Made by a program: the position numbers and the translations under genes. The notes below the pieces were generated by a model. It was not told the DNA's origin, searched no databases, and was given only the letters and a program-made list of their open reading frames with translations. This document shows positions 20,647 through 31,503 of a stretch of 64,000 nucleotides of DNA, piece by piece. This stretch comes from Desarmillaria ectypa (Eukaryota; Basidiomycota; Agaricomycetes; Agaricales; Physalacriaceae). The stretch is from NCBI GenBank assembly GCA_030407005.1, contig JAUDYN010000008.1, positions 124,001 to 188,000 on the forward strand, in the 5' to 3' direction. Each line of letters opens with the position of its first letter. Within the stretch, counting starts at the first letter, position 1.

Positions 20647-23217
20647 TTAAAGGTCCGCAGAAGGCGTACTATCGTATATGGAGCAAAGTTTATCCCATTG
20701 ATCTACGCGAACGTAAGCGTAATGCCTGAGACGAAGTAGGATCAGCCATACCAGTTGGATTAATAGTGCTGTTCCAGCTTTCCGTAGCTTCTGCGAAGAC
20801 CACGGCAAGACCACTGGTGTGTGGAGATGGTTAACAAATTGAATAAGAAGTAGCAGAATCACACGCACGCCTCCAAATGCCAATCAATATGGCTATAGAG
20901 AGTCATTAGCACATCAATCCAAAGTGGTACATAGATACCGACCAGTGAAGGAACCAAGGTCCTGGGTTATCAGTCGTGAATCGGATGGTAACATTGTCGC
21001 CTTTGACGCCGATATTGACAACATCCCGCCTCACAGGGTTCTGATAGTTGTAGACGGTACTACCAGCGCTGCGGACAACGTCGAATGTGTGCTAGTCGTC
21101 GGGTTTTCTTGAGAACAAGAAGCGAAGGGCAGTGTACTGAACAACTCACCCCGTGTAAATGGAATGGGTGCTAGAAGAGGCATTAAAGATAGCGTCAGAT
21201 AATGTATTGCTCTTATTGGCACGATAACGAATGAACCCACCCCTCCACCGACGACACCCCCTGGCATAGAAAGTTCGATGGTAGACTTCGCTGGCAATGG
21301 GAAGACCGAACCCTGGGGGAGAAGATCGCTCGCACTCTGTGCACCGCTCAAAATTTGCAGAAGAACGGGAGTTGTTGGGGGAGTGAATTGGGCGCCGTTG
21401 ACTGTGAATGTTCCCGCCGTCGTCTGTATAGCAATCCAATACGACGGAACTATGAAATGAAGAATAGACGTACAAAAGCAAATGCCAGGTTGAGCGCGTA
21501 GTCGACACCTCCGATTTTAGGGGTTCCGGGCTATATTGGATTCAGGACATGTTCGGAAGAAGTATCAGTGAAAATAAATTGGACTCACAGCTCCAGGGTT
21601 CTCAAGTGGCTGCAAGGGGTTATTAAGCCGGGTGAATGGGAAAGGACATTATACTATAACGACATACCACTAACTCGGTCTCATTCATCTTCAACACGCT
21701 CGTGAAAGTGCCGCTAGACGGTTCCGCACTATTGGCGCCATCATATCGTAGAATTGCAGAGTTGATACCACCCCCGAAACCTGCAGTCCCAACGCTGGGA
21801 TTGGCACGTATCCCTTAAAATGATAAAGTCAGGTTGATTCCTATATATTGGAGAACCTTTGGCATACAATAGTTGCCGACTCCCTGGTTTGCATTTAACT
21901 GGAATTTACTTCAGCATACAGTATCTTAATGAATATGTGGGAAAGAGAAACGCACAACGAAGGAGTACCGTTGACCTTACTGACATTAGCTGTTGTTCTG
22001 AAAAGGCAAGGGTGGCGTAAAACATACCCGCAAAGATCTGGATTTCATCCACAGTATATGGGACGTGGTTCACACCATCGACTTCGATAATTGTCCTACC
22101 CATCATCGGTCAATAAAAGAACCAGGGGTAGAACCAGAAGAGTCAATCACATCAAATGGCTCTCAATGGAGACGGTGAACGCCGCGTCACACGCCACATT
22201 CAGCATTCTGATGCGGTACCTGCAGTTCCCATGAGTGAGATGCCATTAGGTGCACATAGGAAACTCACCGTGTTCCTTTTGTAACCTGTACAATGGCTAA
22301 GTCATGTGTGAGGTCTCCGAGGCTCCACCTATATCACTGATTATTATCAAGGCTTTAAGGCTTAATACTTGCTTACCTTCCCAGACCGTTAATGAGTGTA
22401 GAGTCCGGAGTGCTGTTTATTGATGGTCAATGGCCGCACTTGAATGAAGATTAAAGGGCGTCACGGGAATCCAAGTTGCTTCGCAGGGGTGTGATACCAG
22501 TCTGATAATGTCAAAATACTGGTACTGTCTGCCGCGGAGTCAGGATGCACTCAATTATGGAGATGTGATGGATTTACCATCATCGACATCATACAAGTCG
22601 GCATGTGGATCATTGGGGTCATAGATGACAAGAGGCCCTCGCAGCCCATCACAGTATTGATAGACATCGTCAGAGAAGCGGGTGATCCGCGAAAATCAAT
22701 GCCTACACAAATGGGAGTGGTACCAGAACGTTCCAGCCTGGTCCGTAGTATCAAAGGTGTATAGGAATGAATCTCCCTTTGCTATAGGGCATTGGTTTAC
22801 AAAAGCAGGCCCGTCAGCCCACCCAGTACCCTTCTGGAAGAGACCGTGCCAGTGCTGAAGAAGAAGCATGAGAGGCAAAAAGGTTTCAGCGGAACGAAAA
22901 CATACAATGGCCGTGCTCTGCAGAATCGAGTTGTCTGAAAGCTCGTTGACAACGTTGATTTGGAATATGTCTCCCTAGCATAGTGTTTATGAAATATCTC
23001 GTAGTCAGACAATCAAGGGGCCAACCTTGTTTGCTCGAATGAGCGTTCCATCGATATGCGAGTTCGCCAATGCAGCGACGCGTCCAAAGCCATCGGGATC
23101 AACGTCACCATTGGAAATGACGAGGTCTCCCTTGGGGCCAATGGTTCCCTCGCGTTGGCCGCGAGAGCTGGCGAGAAGAAGAGCAATAGTGAGTAGAGAC
23201 GAGATGGAGAAAGTCAT
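20647..23217 (-). CDS. Laccase (multicopper oxidase, EC 1.10.3.2 type)
   Basis: About 20 exons rebuild a protein of about 520 residues, the usual length for basidiomycete laccases. The signal peptide is [20 protein letters not shown]; the mature N-terminus is [19 protein letters not shown]. All four copper motifs are present: HWHG, WYHSH, HPFHLHGH (split by an intron after HPFHLHG) and HCHIDWH (split after HC). These hold the T1 copper and the T2/T3 trinuclear centre that oxidises phenols and reduces oxygen to water outside the cell. The end is [16 protein letters not shown]. One junction is odd: after WYHSHL the donor at 22706 is good, but coding resumes at 22664 ([10 protein letters not shown]) with TG where AG is required. 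The gene is therefore either mis-spliced, using the next AG with loss of the YCDGLR cysteine, or recently inactivated. Confidence 0.88.
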
Positions 23218-23253
23218 GTCGACCTGGAGAGGAAGACGGTGGTTTCTACTCAC

Positions 23254-23259
23254 TTTATA
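23254..23259 (-). promoter_or_regulatory. TATA box of laccase
   Basis: TATAAA on the minus strand about 37 bases before the ATG at 23217. Confidence 0.5.
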
Positions 23260-25667
23260 CCTGCTTAAGGTGCGTATGAGCACCGAGACTCGGATGAGAA
23301 CTTCACACACTTTCTATTGAGTACTTAAGGACGCCGTGTCCGTGATGCTAGCACTTGGCACCTTCAAAGATCCGTTAGTAATGGAGACATGGAAAACATG
23401 GCGCCGTACTCAAGCCGTCCTTCTCTAGACTCGCGTCTCAGCTTGTTGGATGACAAGGTACTAAACAGTCAACTCCTTCAGTGCAGACTGTATTTCAAAT
23501 GAATCAAGTTTGGACTTGTTCATGCTAGAGACATTTGTGCAGTATGCGGTCGTCTTGGAAGGTACACAGCTAGGAGAAAAATGAATCCGGAGAGCTTGGC
23601 TTACCATGGCCCGAAACCTGGATTGCGATTATCGTGGTTTTTAGCTGATTTTATTTTCATGGCGGAAGGGAGTGGCAGTATCAGAGCAACTTATCGAAGA
23701 GGAAGAGAGCATGTTGATTCGATCAGAGCCAAAATGGTATCCTGGGTATTGACGCAGTCCAAAGAATTTTGACGGGAATCATGTCCTTGCAGGGCCGTAT
23801 TTTTTTTTTAGTTTGACAAACTGTAAATCAACTATTGGTGACTCAAGAATATGCGTTTTACCTGCCTCGGTCCTGGCCCTCCTTCCGATGACACGAGGCC
23901 AAATCGGTCATCAGGGCGCCAATTCATATACGGGCTCCTGCTCCCCGACTAAAGCAATAGAAACTAACGTCCATCGCTCCTACGAATGATTCATCGGCAT
24001 GCACAAGACGAAGTACCAGAGCCTGTGAAACATCTCAAATATCAAGAAGCATGGACCTAGATAAGGAACAATATGGCTTTTCTGAATGAATGGAAAGATA
24101 AGCGATACGCCGGATGACTCCCATAGAACTCACGAGCAATCACTGAGGCACCACAGTAGTTTCTAGTTTCATTCAACATGCGCACAGATACTGGCAAATT
24201 ATGCAGATCATCGCAGGAAGGGCGAATGCGAGTCGTGCCACTACGCATGGAGAAAATTCGGGTTCCTGGAGTGCCTTCGTATTCAGGCATTCGCTGTCAA
24301 CATTAACGCTGACAAGCCGGAGGGCACGTTCAAGCGATGCAAGTGGGAGACAGCGATCCTCGGAGCCAAGGGAGAGGTCCATGTGGTCCGGTGGCTCGCG
24401 CTGGGTGCCGGCTATTTGCAATGATAGGAGGAGGAGAGCGGGAGAATTCGCAACCGGTGGACCAGGGTTCGTTGCCGCGGTCAAGCAAAACAGCGGCATG
24501 ACTTTGACCAAATTCACTTGAAATTAACGGGCATATCATTCATATGTAACAATGCGAAGCGGTCTTTCACTAAAAACTTCTCTTCTCGATCCAGGCGTGA
24601 ACTACTTCGACATGGTCACTGCTACTTTCATGATTGTAAAAATATATGATTCACGTGATCTGTTAGTTATACACCGTTCAGGTTCATACACAAATACACT
24701 GACAAGGTCATCCTCCTTAATGCGATCCTGGTAGCTGTGTATTTATGTCGTGCATTCACAACCGTAGGCTGATGAAGAGCCCCTTGCTTGTCTTTTTTCT
24801 TGGTGGTTGTCATGTTCTGTGCAGCGCTGATTCGGATTTTCTTCGGCCGGCATGCTCGGATCGGCGCCGCCACCTCATATAGGAAGGTACATTGATATCC
24901 ACGCTCTCTTCATTGGGCAATCGCTTCTTTCTCATGCTGGACATTTCCGTAATTCATCGGCTCTATCACACCGTTCGCATTGCGTGCTGCCTTAACAGCA
25001 TGAAGCATGCTTGTTCCTCAGATTTGACGCCAGGCATGACTACCGTATCCTCGTAGTCATTCTACCATGAAACGGATCACTCTGATGATCATCTATTCTC
25101 GATGAGGTGCCAACTCACTATGTTTCATGGATCTTTAGTCCATGCCGTACTATTCTTGTATGCTGTGCATATCAATCTTGGGACATTTAGCAATCGGAAG
25201 AAAGCGTATTTACGCCCTACCGGATAAACTCATTTCGTGCGTGTATAATAAAGAATCACAAGGTGTTCTTCATACTGCGTTGTCGAATTATTGTCTTCTG
25301 TTGTAAGTGAATGATTTCCCTAAGAATTAAACCCTGAAACAATAACACTATGCATATCCTTGGATTGACGGATATGAGCTCTTCACTGGATATCACCGTA
25401 TATGATGTTCAATTCAAGTAAAGCACAGCAATCTGTGGATCTGATTGATGAAGAAGGGTAAGGACCCACTTCTCAAACCCGACTTTTCCTATAAACATAG
25501 GTGTCGCAAATCCTACCCCCTTGCACAATCTGGTGAGCAACTTTTCCACCTCATCGTTAATTTATAGTGCCCAACCTTCATCGTTGTGTAATATTTGAGG
25601 TGAGCAACTAGTTGATTATTTCGATATGCTTTCAATTCTCTGGAATGTTTCTTAGGGCAGCATTGAA
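23260..25667. other. Intergenic, one weak secreted-protein candidate
   Basis: No firm gene. On the minus strand, 24057-24517 holds two overlapping frames with cysteine-bearing stretches (RPSCDDLHNLPVSVRML, then NETRNYCGASV). They could be exons of a small extracellular protein, but no clean signal peptide or splice pair was found. Confidence 0.35.
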
Positions 25668-26144
25668 ATGGGACAGGGGACCAGTAAACCAGAGCCATAT
25701 TCCACTAGTACGACTGTTGGTCGCACAGGAATGTGTCCCTCCTGCGACATAACGGCATCTGACTCTGACGAGAATTCTAGTAAATCCATGGGGTTGGTGG
25801 TTTCTCTCTCCCTGCAGCTCGAAATAATCGTCATTCGCACAGAAAAAGAATCATAGATGACTATGATATTACATCGTAAGCCAGATTTTCGTTTTGAATG
25901 ACGGTTGCGTTACTCATCTCGCCCGGGAGTTAGAGTTTTCATGATTGCATGGGGCTTGTTGGGGGTATTGCTTCTCATAGCCGCTTTCATAGCCTGGCGT
26001 CGTCGAAGCCGCGCGGAGTCCATAGTCGAATCTGAGGTGCTCCATACAACTGCGTCGTCCATGTGGGAAGATTTAGAAAGCGGCAGCAATGGAAAGACGA
26101 CTCTTAACATTGAGGAGGCACCGCCTGTATATGATTACGATTAA
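25668..26144 (+). CDS. Small single-pass membrane protein C, MGxxxS start
   Basis: Exons 25668-25779, 25818-25875 and 25934-26144 total 381 bases, 126 residues, all in frame. It starts MGQGTSKPEP, again with Gly2 and Ser6. A 38-base intron (gtaaat to ctgcag) follows an N-S-T sequon. Exon 2 gives KRIIDDYDIT. Exon 3 has one hydrophobic helix (FMIAWGLLGVLLLIAAFIA), then WRRRSRAES and ESEVLHTT, and an acidic end EEAPPVYDYD. The order and the ES(K/E)VLH motif after the helix match gene A at 273-711. It lies about 1.3 kb from the third member at 27450. Role unknown. Confidence 0.68.
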
Positions 26145-27449
26145 ACAGGCTTCAATTGGCTAAATAAAGTAATCGCATTTCGTAAATAATCATTAGAATT
26201 TGTAAATAGAGTAATTGAACTAGAGGGAAAGAAACCGTTTACATGCACACACATGAATAATGTGGAAACAGCCCGATAGGGAGTATGTGAATATGGCCTC
26301 TTGTCTCATTTCCTTTAATCAGATAGCTGCTAAGAAAGCAACGAAGGTCATCCATAGAATTGCAGTACGACCAAATGACAACCAGATTTCAGAGTTGGGC
26401 CCGCAGCGACGACCTGCCCAACAAATGTTCAACGAACGAAAGCCGGAATGCAGTCCAAGTAAGGAAATTAAGATATTGCCTGGAATAATACATTCAATAT
26501 TGTACGAATCAAGGATTTCCTATGAAATTTCCTGTTAAGCTAGTCGGGGAAGGATTTAGCGTACGGCGGAGCGGGATTAATCTGTCCTCGATATGTGCAG
26601 GTAATAGTAGTAGTTTATCTCACACTTAAGACAGATATAGAGATATCCAAAATTGACAACGGCTTGGACCTGTAAGCATTCCATCTTGAGGATTATTCCC
26701 ATCGCTAGGAACGATATGACATGGTTCGCTTTGGCCTGAAAATATGGTGGCGCAAATAGATCAGGACATTAGAAGTCATCACACTCAACGAATTATTCCT
26801 TTAACTATGACCTGTTGCTGGAGCAAAAGAGAAGAAACCCACCGGGATCGGGGATAGATGATGACATTCAAGTTCAAATTGCCGCGGTCAAATACACAGC
26901 CACCACGTGGGTACAGTTTTTGTACGACTTTCTCGACGCTACACTCTTTTTAGCATCCCTATATCCGCGGCAAGCTCACGAATAAAATCACGGGCCGCCA
27001 CTAAACTTCGGTATCTGTAGCTTGTTAAGTAATCACTAGTAATCTTTCTCTCGGCTCCGGAGTAGTAATAGTCAGGGCTGAATCAGGGCGATTGGACGCC
27101 CGTGTGAAGCTGGAACACTATAATTAAAGTACAATCACTGCTGTGCGAGGTACTGATTTTTTAAACCGCCCTAGGGCTTGTCAATCATCGTCGTCAGGGA
27201 CTGCACATCGATTCAGTGATGGCATGCCTTAAATTATATTTACGTACCTTCATTGAGTCTTTAACTGTTTCATTGCGCCTGTCTAACCTGATATATAAAA
27301 GGTATCTAGTATAAAAGGTATGCAGACGGCCCCGTAAAATCATCATTCACCTTTAGCCTACGCACTCCATTGAAGGTAAGCCATCTGCTATCAGAGATTA
27401 TCCTATTCATCATTATACATAGGCTATTCCGATACCTCAGTAAGCCAGG
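26145..27449. other. Spacer between membrane-protein paralogues C and B
   Basis: No gene supported. A minus-strand frame near 26310-26490 has a hydrophobic end (TAILWMTFVAFLAAI), but no partner exons. Confidence 0.4.
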
Positions 27450-27776
27450 ATGGGAAACTCGCCAAGCACACCCGAATTTTCTTTCCCTACCGTCATCCAC
27501 GAGCGTCCGCACTCCAGGTTTGTGCTCTCCTTTCTACCTACGACGGCTCGCTAACTATGTCACAATAGTAAACGATCATTGTTTGACTGGTCTATCAACA
27601 CGAGCAACAGTACTTGGTCTACCAATGCTTATTATGAAATCTTATTGGGGGCTGCACTTTTCGTGTCCGTTATGTTGATTTTGCATCGATGGATTCGGAC
27701 AAGACGGTCCATTCAGGCAAAACGGGTCGCAGATGATTTAGAGAAACGTGGGATACCTATTGAAACATCTAAATGA
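27450..27776 (+). CDS. Small single-pass membrane protein B, MGxxxS start
   Basis: Two exons, 27450-27517 and 27569-27776, give 91 residues. It starts MGNSPSTPEF, close to MGNTPSNP of gene A. The 51-base intron is phase 2 and is followed by SKRSLFDW, aligning with SKWTLFGN in gene A at the same intron. Sequons NTS and NST come next, then one hydrophobic helix (ILLGAALFVSVMLIL), a basic HRWIRTRRSIQAKR and a short tail ending IPIETSK. The tail lacks the ES(K/E)VLH motif of A and C. Function unknown. Confidence 0.65.
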
Positions 27777-29581
27777 TGTTATTTATTACTAGTTTTGCAT
27801 AAAGGGACGTCTTCCTAGTGCATAGTATTGGAGTTCCTGGTGGCTGTACGAGCCGTCGGAATCAACCGGCTTCGCGGAGCCGTTACTTACCGTACCCGGA
27901 CCTTTCCTTTCTTTACTGTTTACCACCATGTCGACATACTAGGTATAAACGAGTTGCTCTTTTCGTTCCCTTCCGTGCTCGAATTCCAACACATAGCGCA
28001 ATCCCAAGCCGAGAAATAAGACTCGTCGACTTCTGTCACCATCAGCGTTTCAAGATCAACCCTTCACTACTATTATCGAGTTGGTATCCTATGACAATGA
28101 CCTATGTGATCATCATGTTAGAATGAGCGGTAATTCTCCAGCGCTCACCCAGATTTCGGCCGGGAACCCTCGCAAACAGGCGAGGGTTGTCGTCGTTCAG
28201 CTATCTATTTATCTACACGCCGTGTACACTAATAGAAGCAACAGGATGCAATAAAAAAAAAGTCCGTGCCTGACAACCATGATCCCGACATCAACTGCGC
28301 TGTGATGCGCGACACTTGATACTCAAACACATCAATGCACAACTGATAGGTCGCTCGGAAAACATAACTACACGGCGTTCTCTTGCCATAGATCCGAGCT
28401 CGAGTTGCCTGTGCCAGAGATTAGTATATCTGTTTCAGAGTCTGGGAAGCTGTGAGCAACTCATCAGAATAGAAATATTGGTCGTAATATATATATAATA
28501 CATAAATACATATCATGGCCTTGACCTTCCCGTACTGACGACTAACACTCTTGTTTTTAAAGAATCAATTCGTCAACTAAGAACATAGAGTCGCGTCGGT
28601 ATTAACTCAGAATCCAATCAGGATCCCGAAGGTCGAGCAATGTTCTTGAGCAAACATTGAGGAGCGGGACCGCTCGCCCATTTACTGGTAATGAAAGAGA
28701 CTAAATTCTGTTTATTGTGGAAGAAGCGTCGAGCTCTCAAGCGACCTCAATCAAATGCGCATAGTAACTGATTGTTTTGAGTCAAATGAAATAAAAATCA
28801 GCAGTCCAGTCCTACATTGATAAAAGAGCTAACGGACTGCTAAGTTTCTGCCCTATACCGTGTTATGCCTATTTCATTATTGCAAGATGATTAATTCAGC
28901 ATGGTGGCGTGTGCAAATGTGGACCGGTGTCTCGTTGGACCGGGTTGTCTGCCGCAGCAATCCCTCGGTTCCGCAGCGGCCGGCAACATCCGTGAACGTT
29001 TTTCTATTACCTTGACCGCTTCGAACTTTTTTTCAGATTCGCTTCTGGCTGCGTGGCTATTGTAATGATAGGGAAATTCGCTGCTCTTACCATCTTAAGC
29101 TTGGACGGCACGTGACATCTGTCTTGGCCTGGTTGTCGTTCCGAGCGAAAATGCACTAGGTCGCTTCTTGACTGCAAAATTCATAATGTATTTGGATTTA
29201 ATGTTGGGATGAGCCATCTATATTTATTATTGGTATCCGATCCACTAAATATATATTCTTCTAGTATCTTTATTGTTTGAATACATATAAAATACGAGCT
29301 TCCTCCTCAATCCGCGAAGCCCGTGAATTGAATGCTAGACTTGAGAGTCTTTCACAACGGCGGCCTGTTCGGATTTCATGTGCTCTAATGTGGACTCAAT
29401 TTCATCAAAGCACGGGCCCACTGGTGGTTCCGGTCAGCCTGTAGGTCATGCGCCTCATGAAAAGATCGTGACTGCCTCCTTTGCGCCAGCAAGTCGCACG
29501 CTGAAGTGATGAAGGACTTCCACTAGCGTGATGATATATTTGGATCTCCGGAGCTCCAATTCTTTTGCTGATCTTGTTATC
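27777..29581. other. Intergenic, no gene supported
   Basis: Short frames only. A TATATATA stretch lies near 28489, and an A run near 28253. Confidence 0.4.
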
Positions 29582-30779
29582 ATGACTTTCACATCCCTCA
29601 TAGTCAACCCCTCGTCCAGAGTCGAGCTATCTTACATTGATAGTGGCGCACCACCGCAGTCCTCGTACATCACTATATTTGCTATCCATGGTATGATTTT
29701 CACTAAGGGTTCGTCTCATTTTTATTCACTGAAAGCAATGTTAATCAATTATTTACGCTACACTCTCAGAAATCTTCCAGCGGGTGATAGATCTCGCACC
29801 CAGCAAAGGAGTCCGATTCGTTGCCCTCGACAGGCGTCCGTTCCCAGGCTCCACACCTTTCTCTGCAGAAGAGCTCGGTGTCTTGCAAGCTGCAGGTACG
29901 AACCATGCTCAGCAAGAGGCCTTCGTCGAGGCTCGAGGGCATGAGATTGCCATCTTCATCGATACATTCATACAGAAATACAACCTCTCACCAATCTCGA
30001 GCGGTGGAGGTGCCACACTTCTCGGGTGGTCTCTTGGTGCGGCATTGGTTTCTGTGGCGATATCGAGTATTAGTACACTATCTGAAGATATTCGTATACG
30101 TCTAAACAGGTATATACGTTCCGTCATCCTCTATGGTGAGCTCATACTTTTCTGGAGCCCTGCCAGTATCTAAGTAGATTTCGTAGAACCAGGACCGATT
30201 ACACTTGGCTTACCTCACTCAGAGAAATACTGGACATTCCTTCGAGATTCAAGCGTGCCCGAAGACCTTCGTATAGCTGCGTTCGGACAGTGGTGCACTT
30301 CCTATTTCGACCACGTCGATCTTTCCGAGCGCAATCTTGACAAGCTCTCCTGGGTGTTAGCTTCACCCTCCCGAGTGCCTTCGTTTTACAATGGAATGCC
30401 TGCAGCCATTCAACGTTATGGAGATGATGCTGCGATGGACCTGCCGTTCTTGGTTGTATGCTCCAAACAGATCTTGCCAGCTTATCGTAAAGCGTTCTTC
30501 GACCCCGAGGTGTTCCCAGACATGAAAAGATCGATATTATGTGGGGATAAGACATGTGCATTCGCTCTTGCTGCATTGTGGGCAGTGCAAGATGATGAGA
30601 AGGAACACATAGCTGCAGGTGTCAAAGCGCTCGAGTATAGGATTCTTCCTGGGGCAAATCATTTTGTACGTTTTCAGAGCATTCCTGCTCTCATATTTCG
30701 CATGTTCTGATACTCATTGCGGCAGGTGCATTGGGATGACCCTGAGAAAGCGCTAGATGCCTTCATTGAGTCTGCGTAA
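29582..30779 (+). CDS. Alpha/beta hydrolase fold protein
   Basis: Exons 29582-29708, 29770-30135, 30187-30665 and 30726-30779 total 1026 bases, 341 residues, all in phase. The N-terminal core reads IFAIHGMIF (oxyanion-side HG), then FVALDRRPFPGSTPF. The nucleophile elbow is GWSLG in LLGWSLGAAL. The likely catalytic histidine is in PGANHFVHWDDPEKAL. These are hallmarks of the alpha/beta hydrolase superfamily (esterases, epoxide hydrolases, lipases and relatives); the substrate cannot be told. There is no signal peptide, so it is probably cytosolic. The first intron needs a weak donor (gttcgt). A truncated 3' copy of the same family lies at 2211-2422. Confidence 0.78.
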
Positions 30780-31503
30780 GCGACCGTTGTCCATTTGTTT
30801 CATACTAATGTCATCCCCGAGAAAATATCTGTCGGTAAAACAGCATGTGAATGGGATAGTATTTCTGGACAATCATACTAATGCGAATCTTCATCTCTCT
30901 AACTAAGCTTATTGTTGTAATTGGAATTGATCCATAGCCCCGTAGCCACTACAAGTGGAAACGTCGCCATATGTACAGCAGTTACTTGTCTATGTATTTC
31001 CTGGACTACGTACAGGTTAGTTATTACTATATGTACAATGGTTGTATTTAAGTAGCTATAAGCTGGCTAATGAAACTTCGCCAGCTTCTAACCCCGACTC
31101 TCTCCGGTATGTATACTTTACACATCATATTTGGAGAAGAGACAGAACACATCACGAATTCTCACACTTATGGCTCAATAAGTTGTCCCGTATCTGCCAA
31201 AGTGGATATGGCATTCAAGTAAGAGTTCCATTTTACAACATATCAAAGTAGCTATGGTCCGATTATTTATGTACATAGAAGACTACGCCGTATAAAAACT
31301 AACTACCGAAGCTGTTAACGGTGTTCATGAACAAGTCCAGACAGTAAAAAGTTCATCAATAGTACAAAAAGTGTGTGATGTCAATTGTAAGAGTTCATCG
31401 TTCAACGTAATAACAAGACTCGGTGGCGAACTTCGTTTAAGGGAATAGTAATGATGAAAGTGTAGATGCGGATGGACGGGCAGTAAATTGTTTTGCGTCC
31501 TCT
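30780..31503. other. Intergenic between converging genes
   Basis: A/T-rich 3' flanks of the hydrolase and the repeat membrane protein. No gene seen. Confidence 0.4.

Noticed and set aside
24057..24517. Candidate small secreted cysteine protein on the minus strand
   Set aside because: Two frames overlap without a clear signal peptide or splice pair, so it was left as a note within the intergenic entry.
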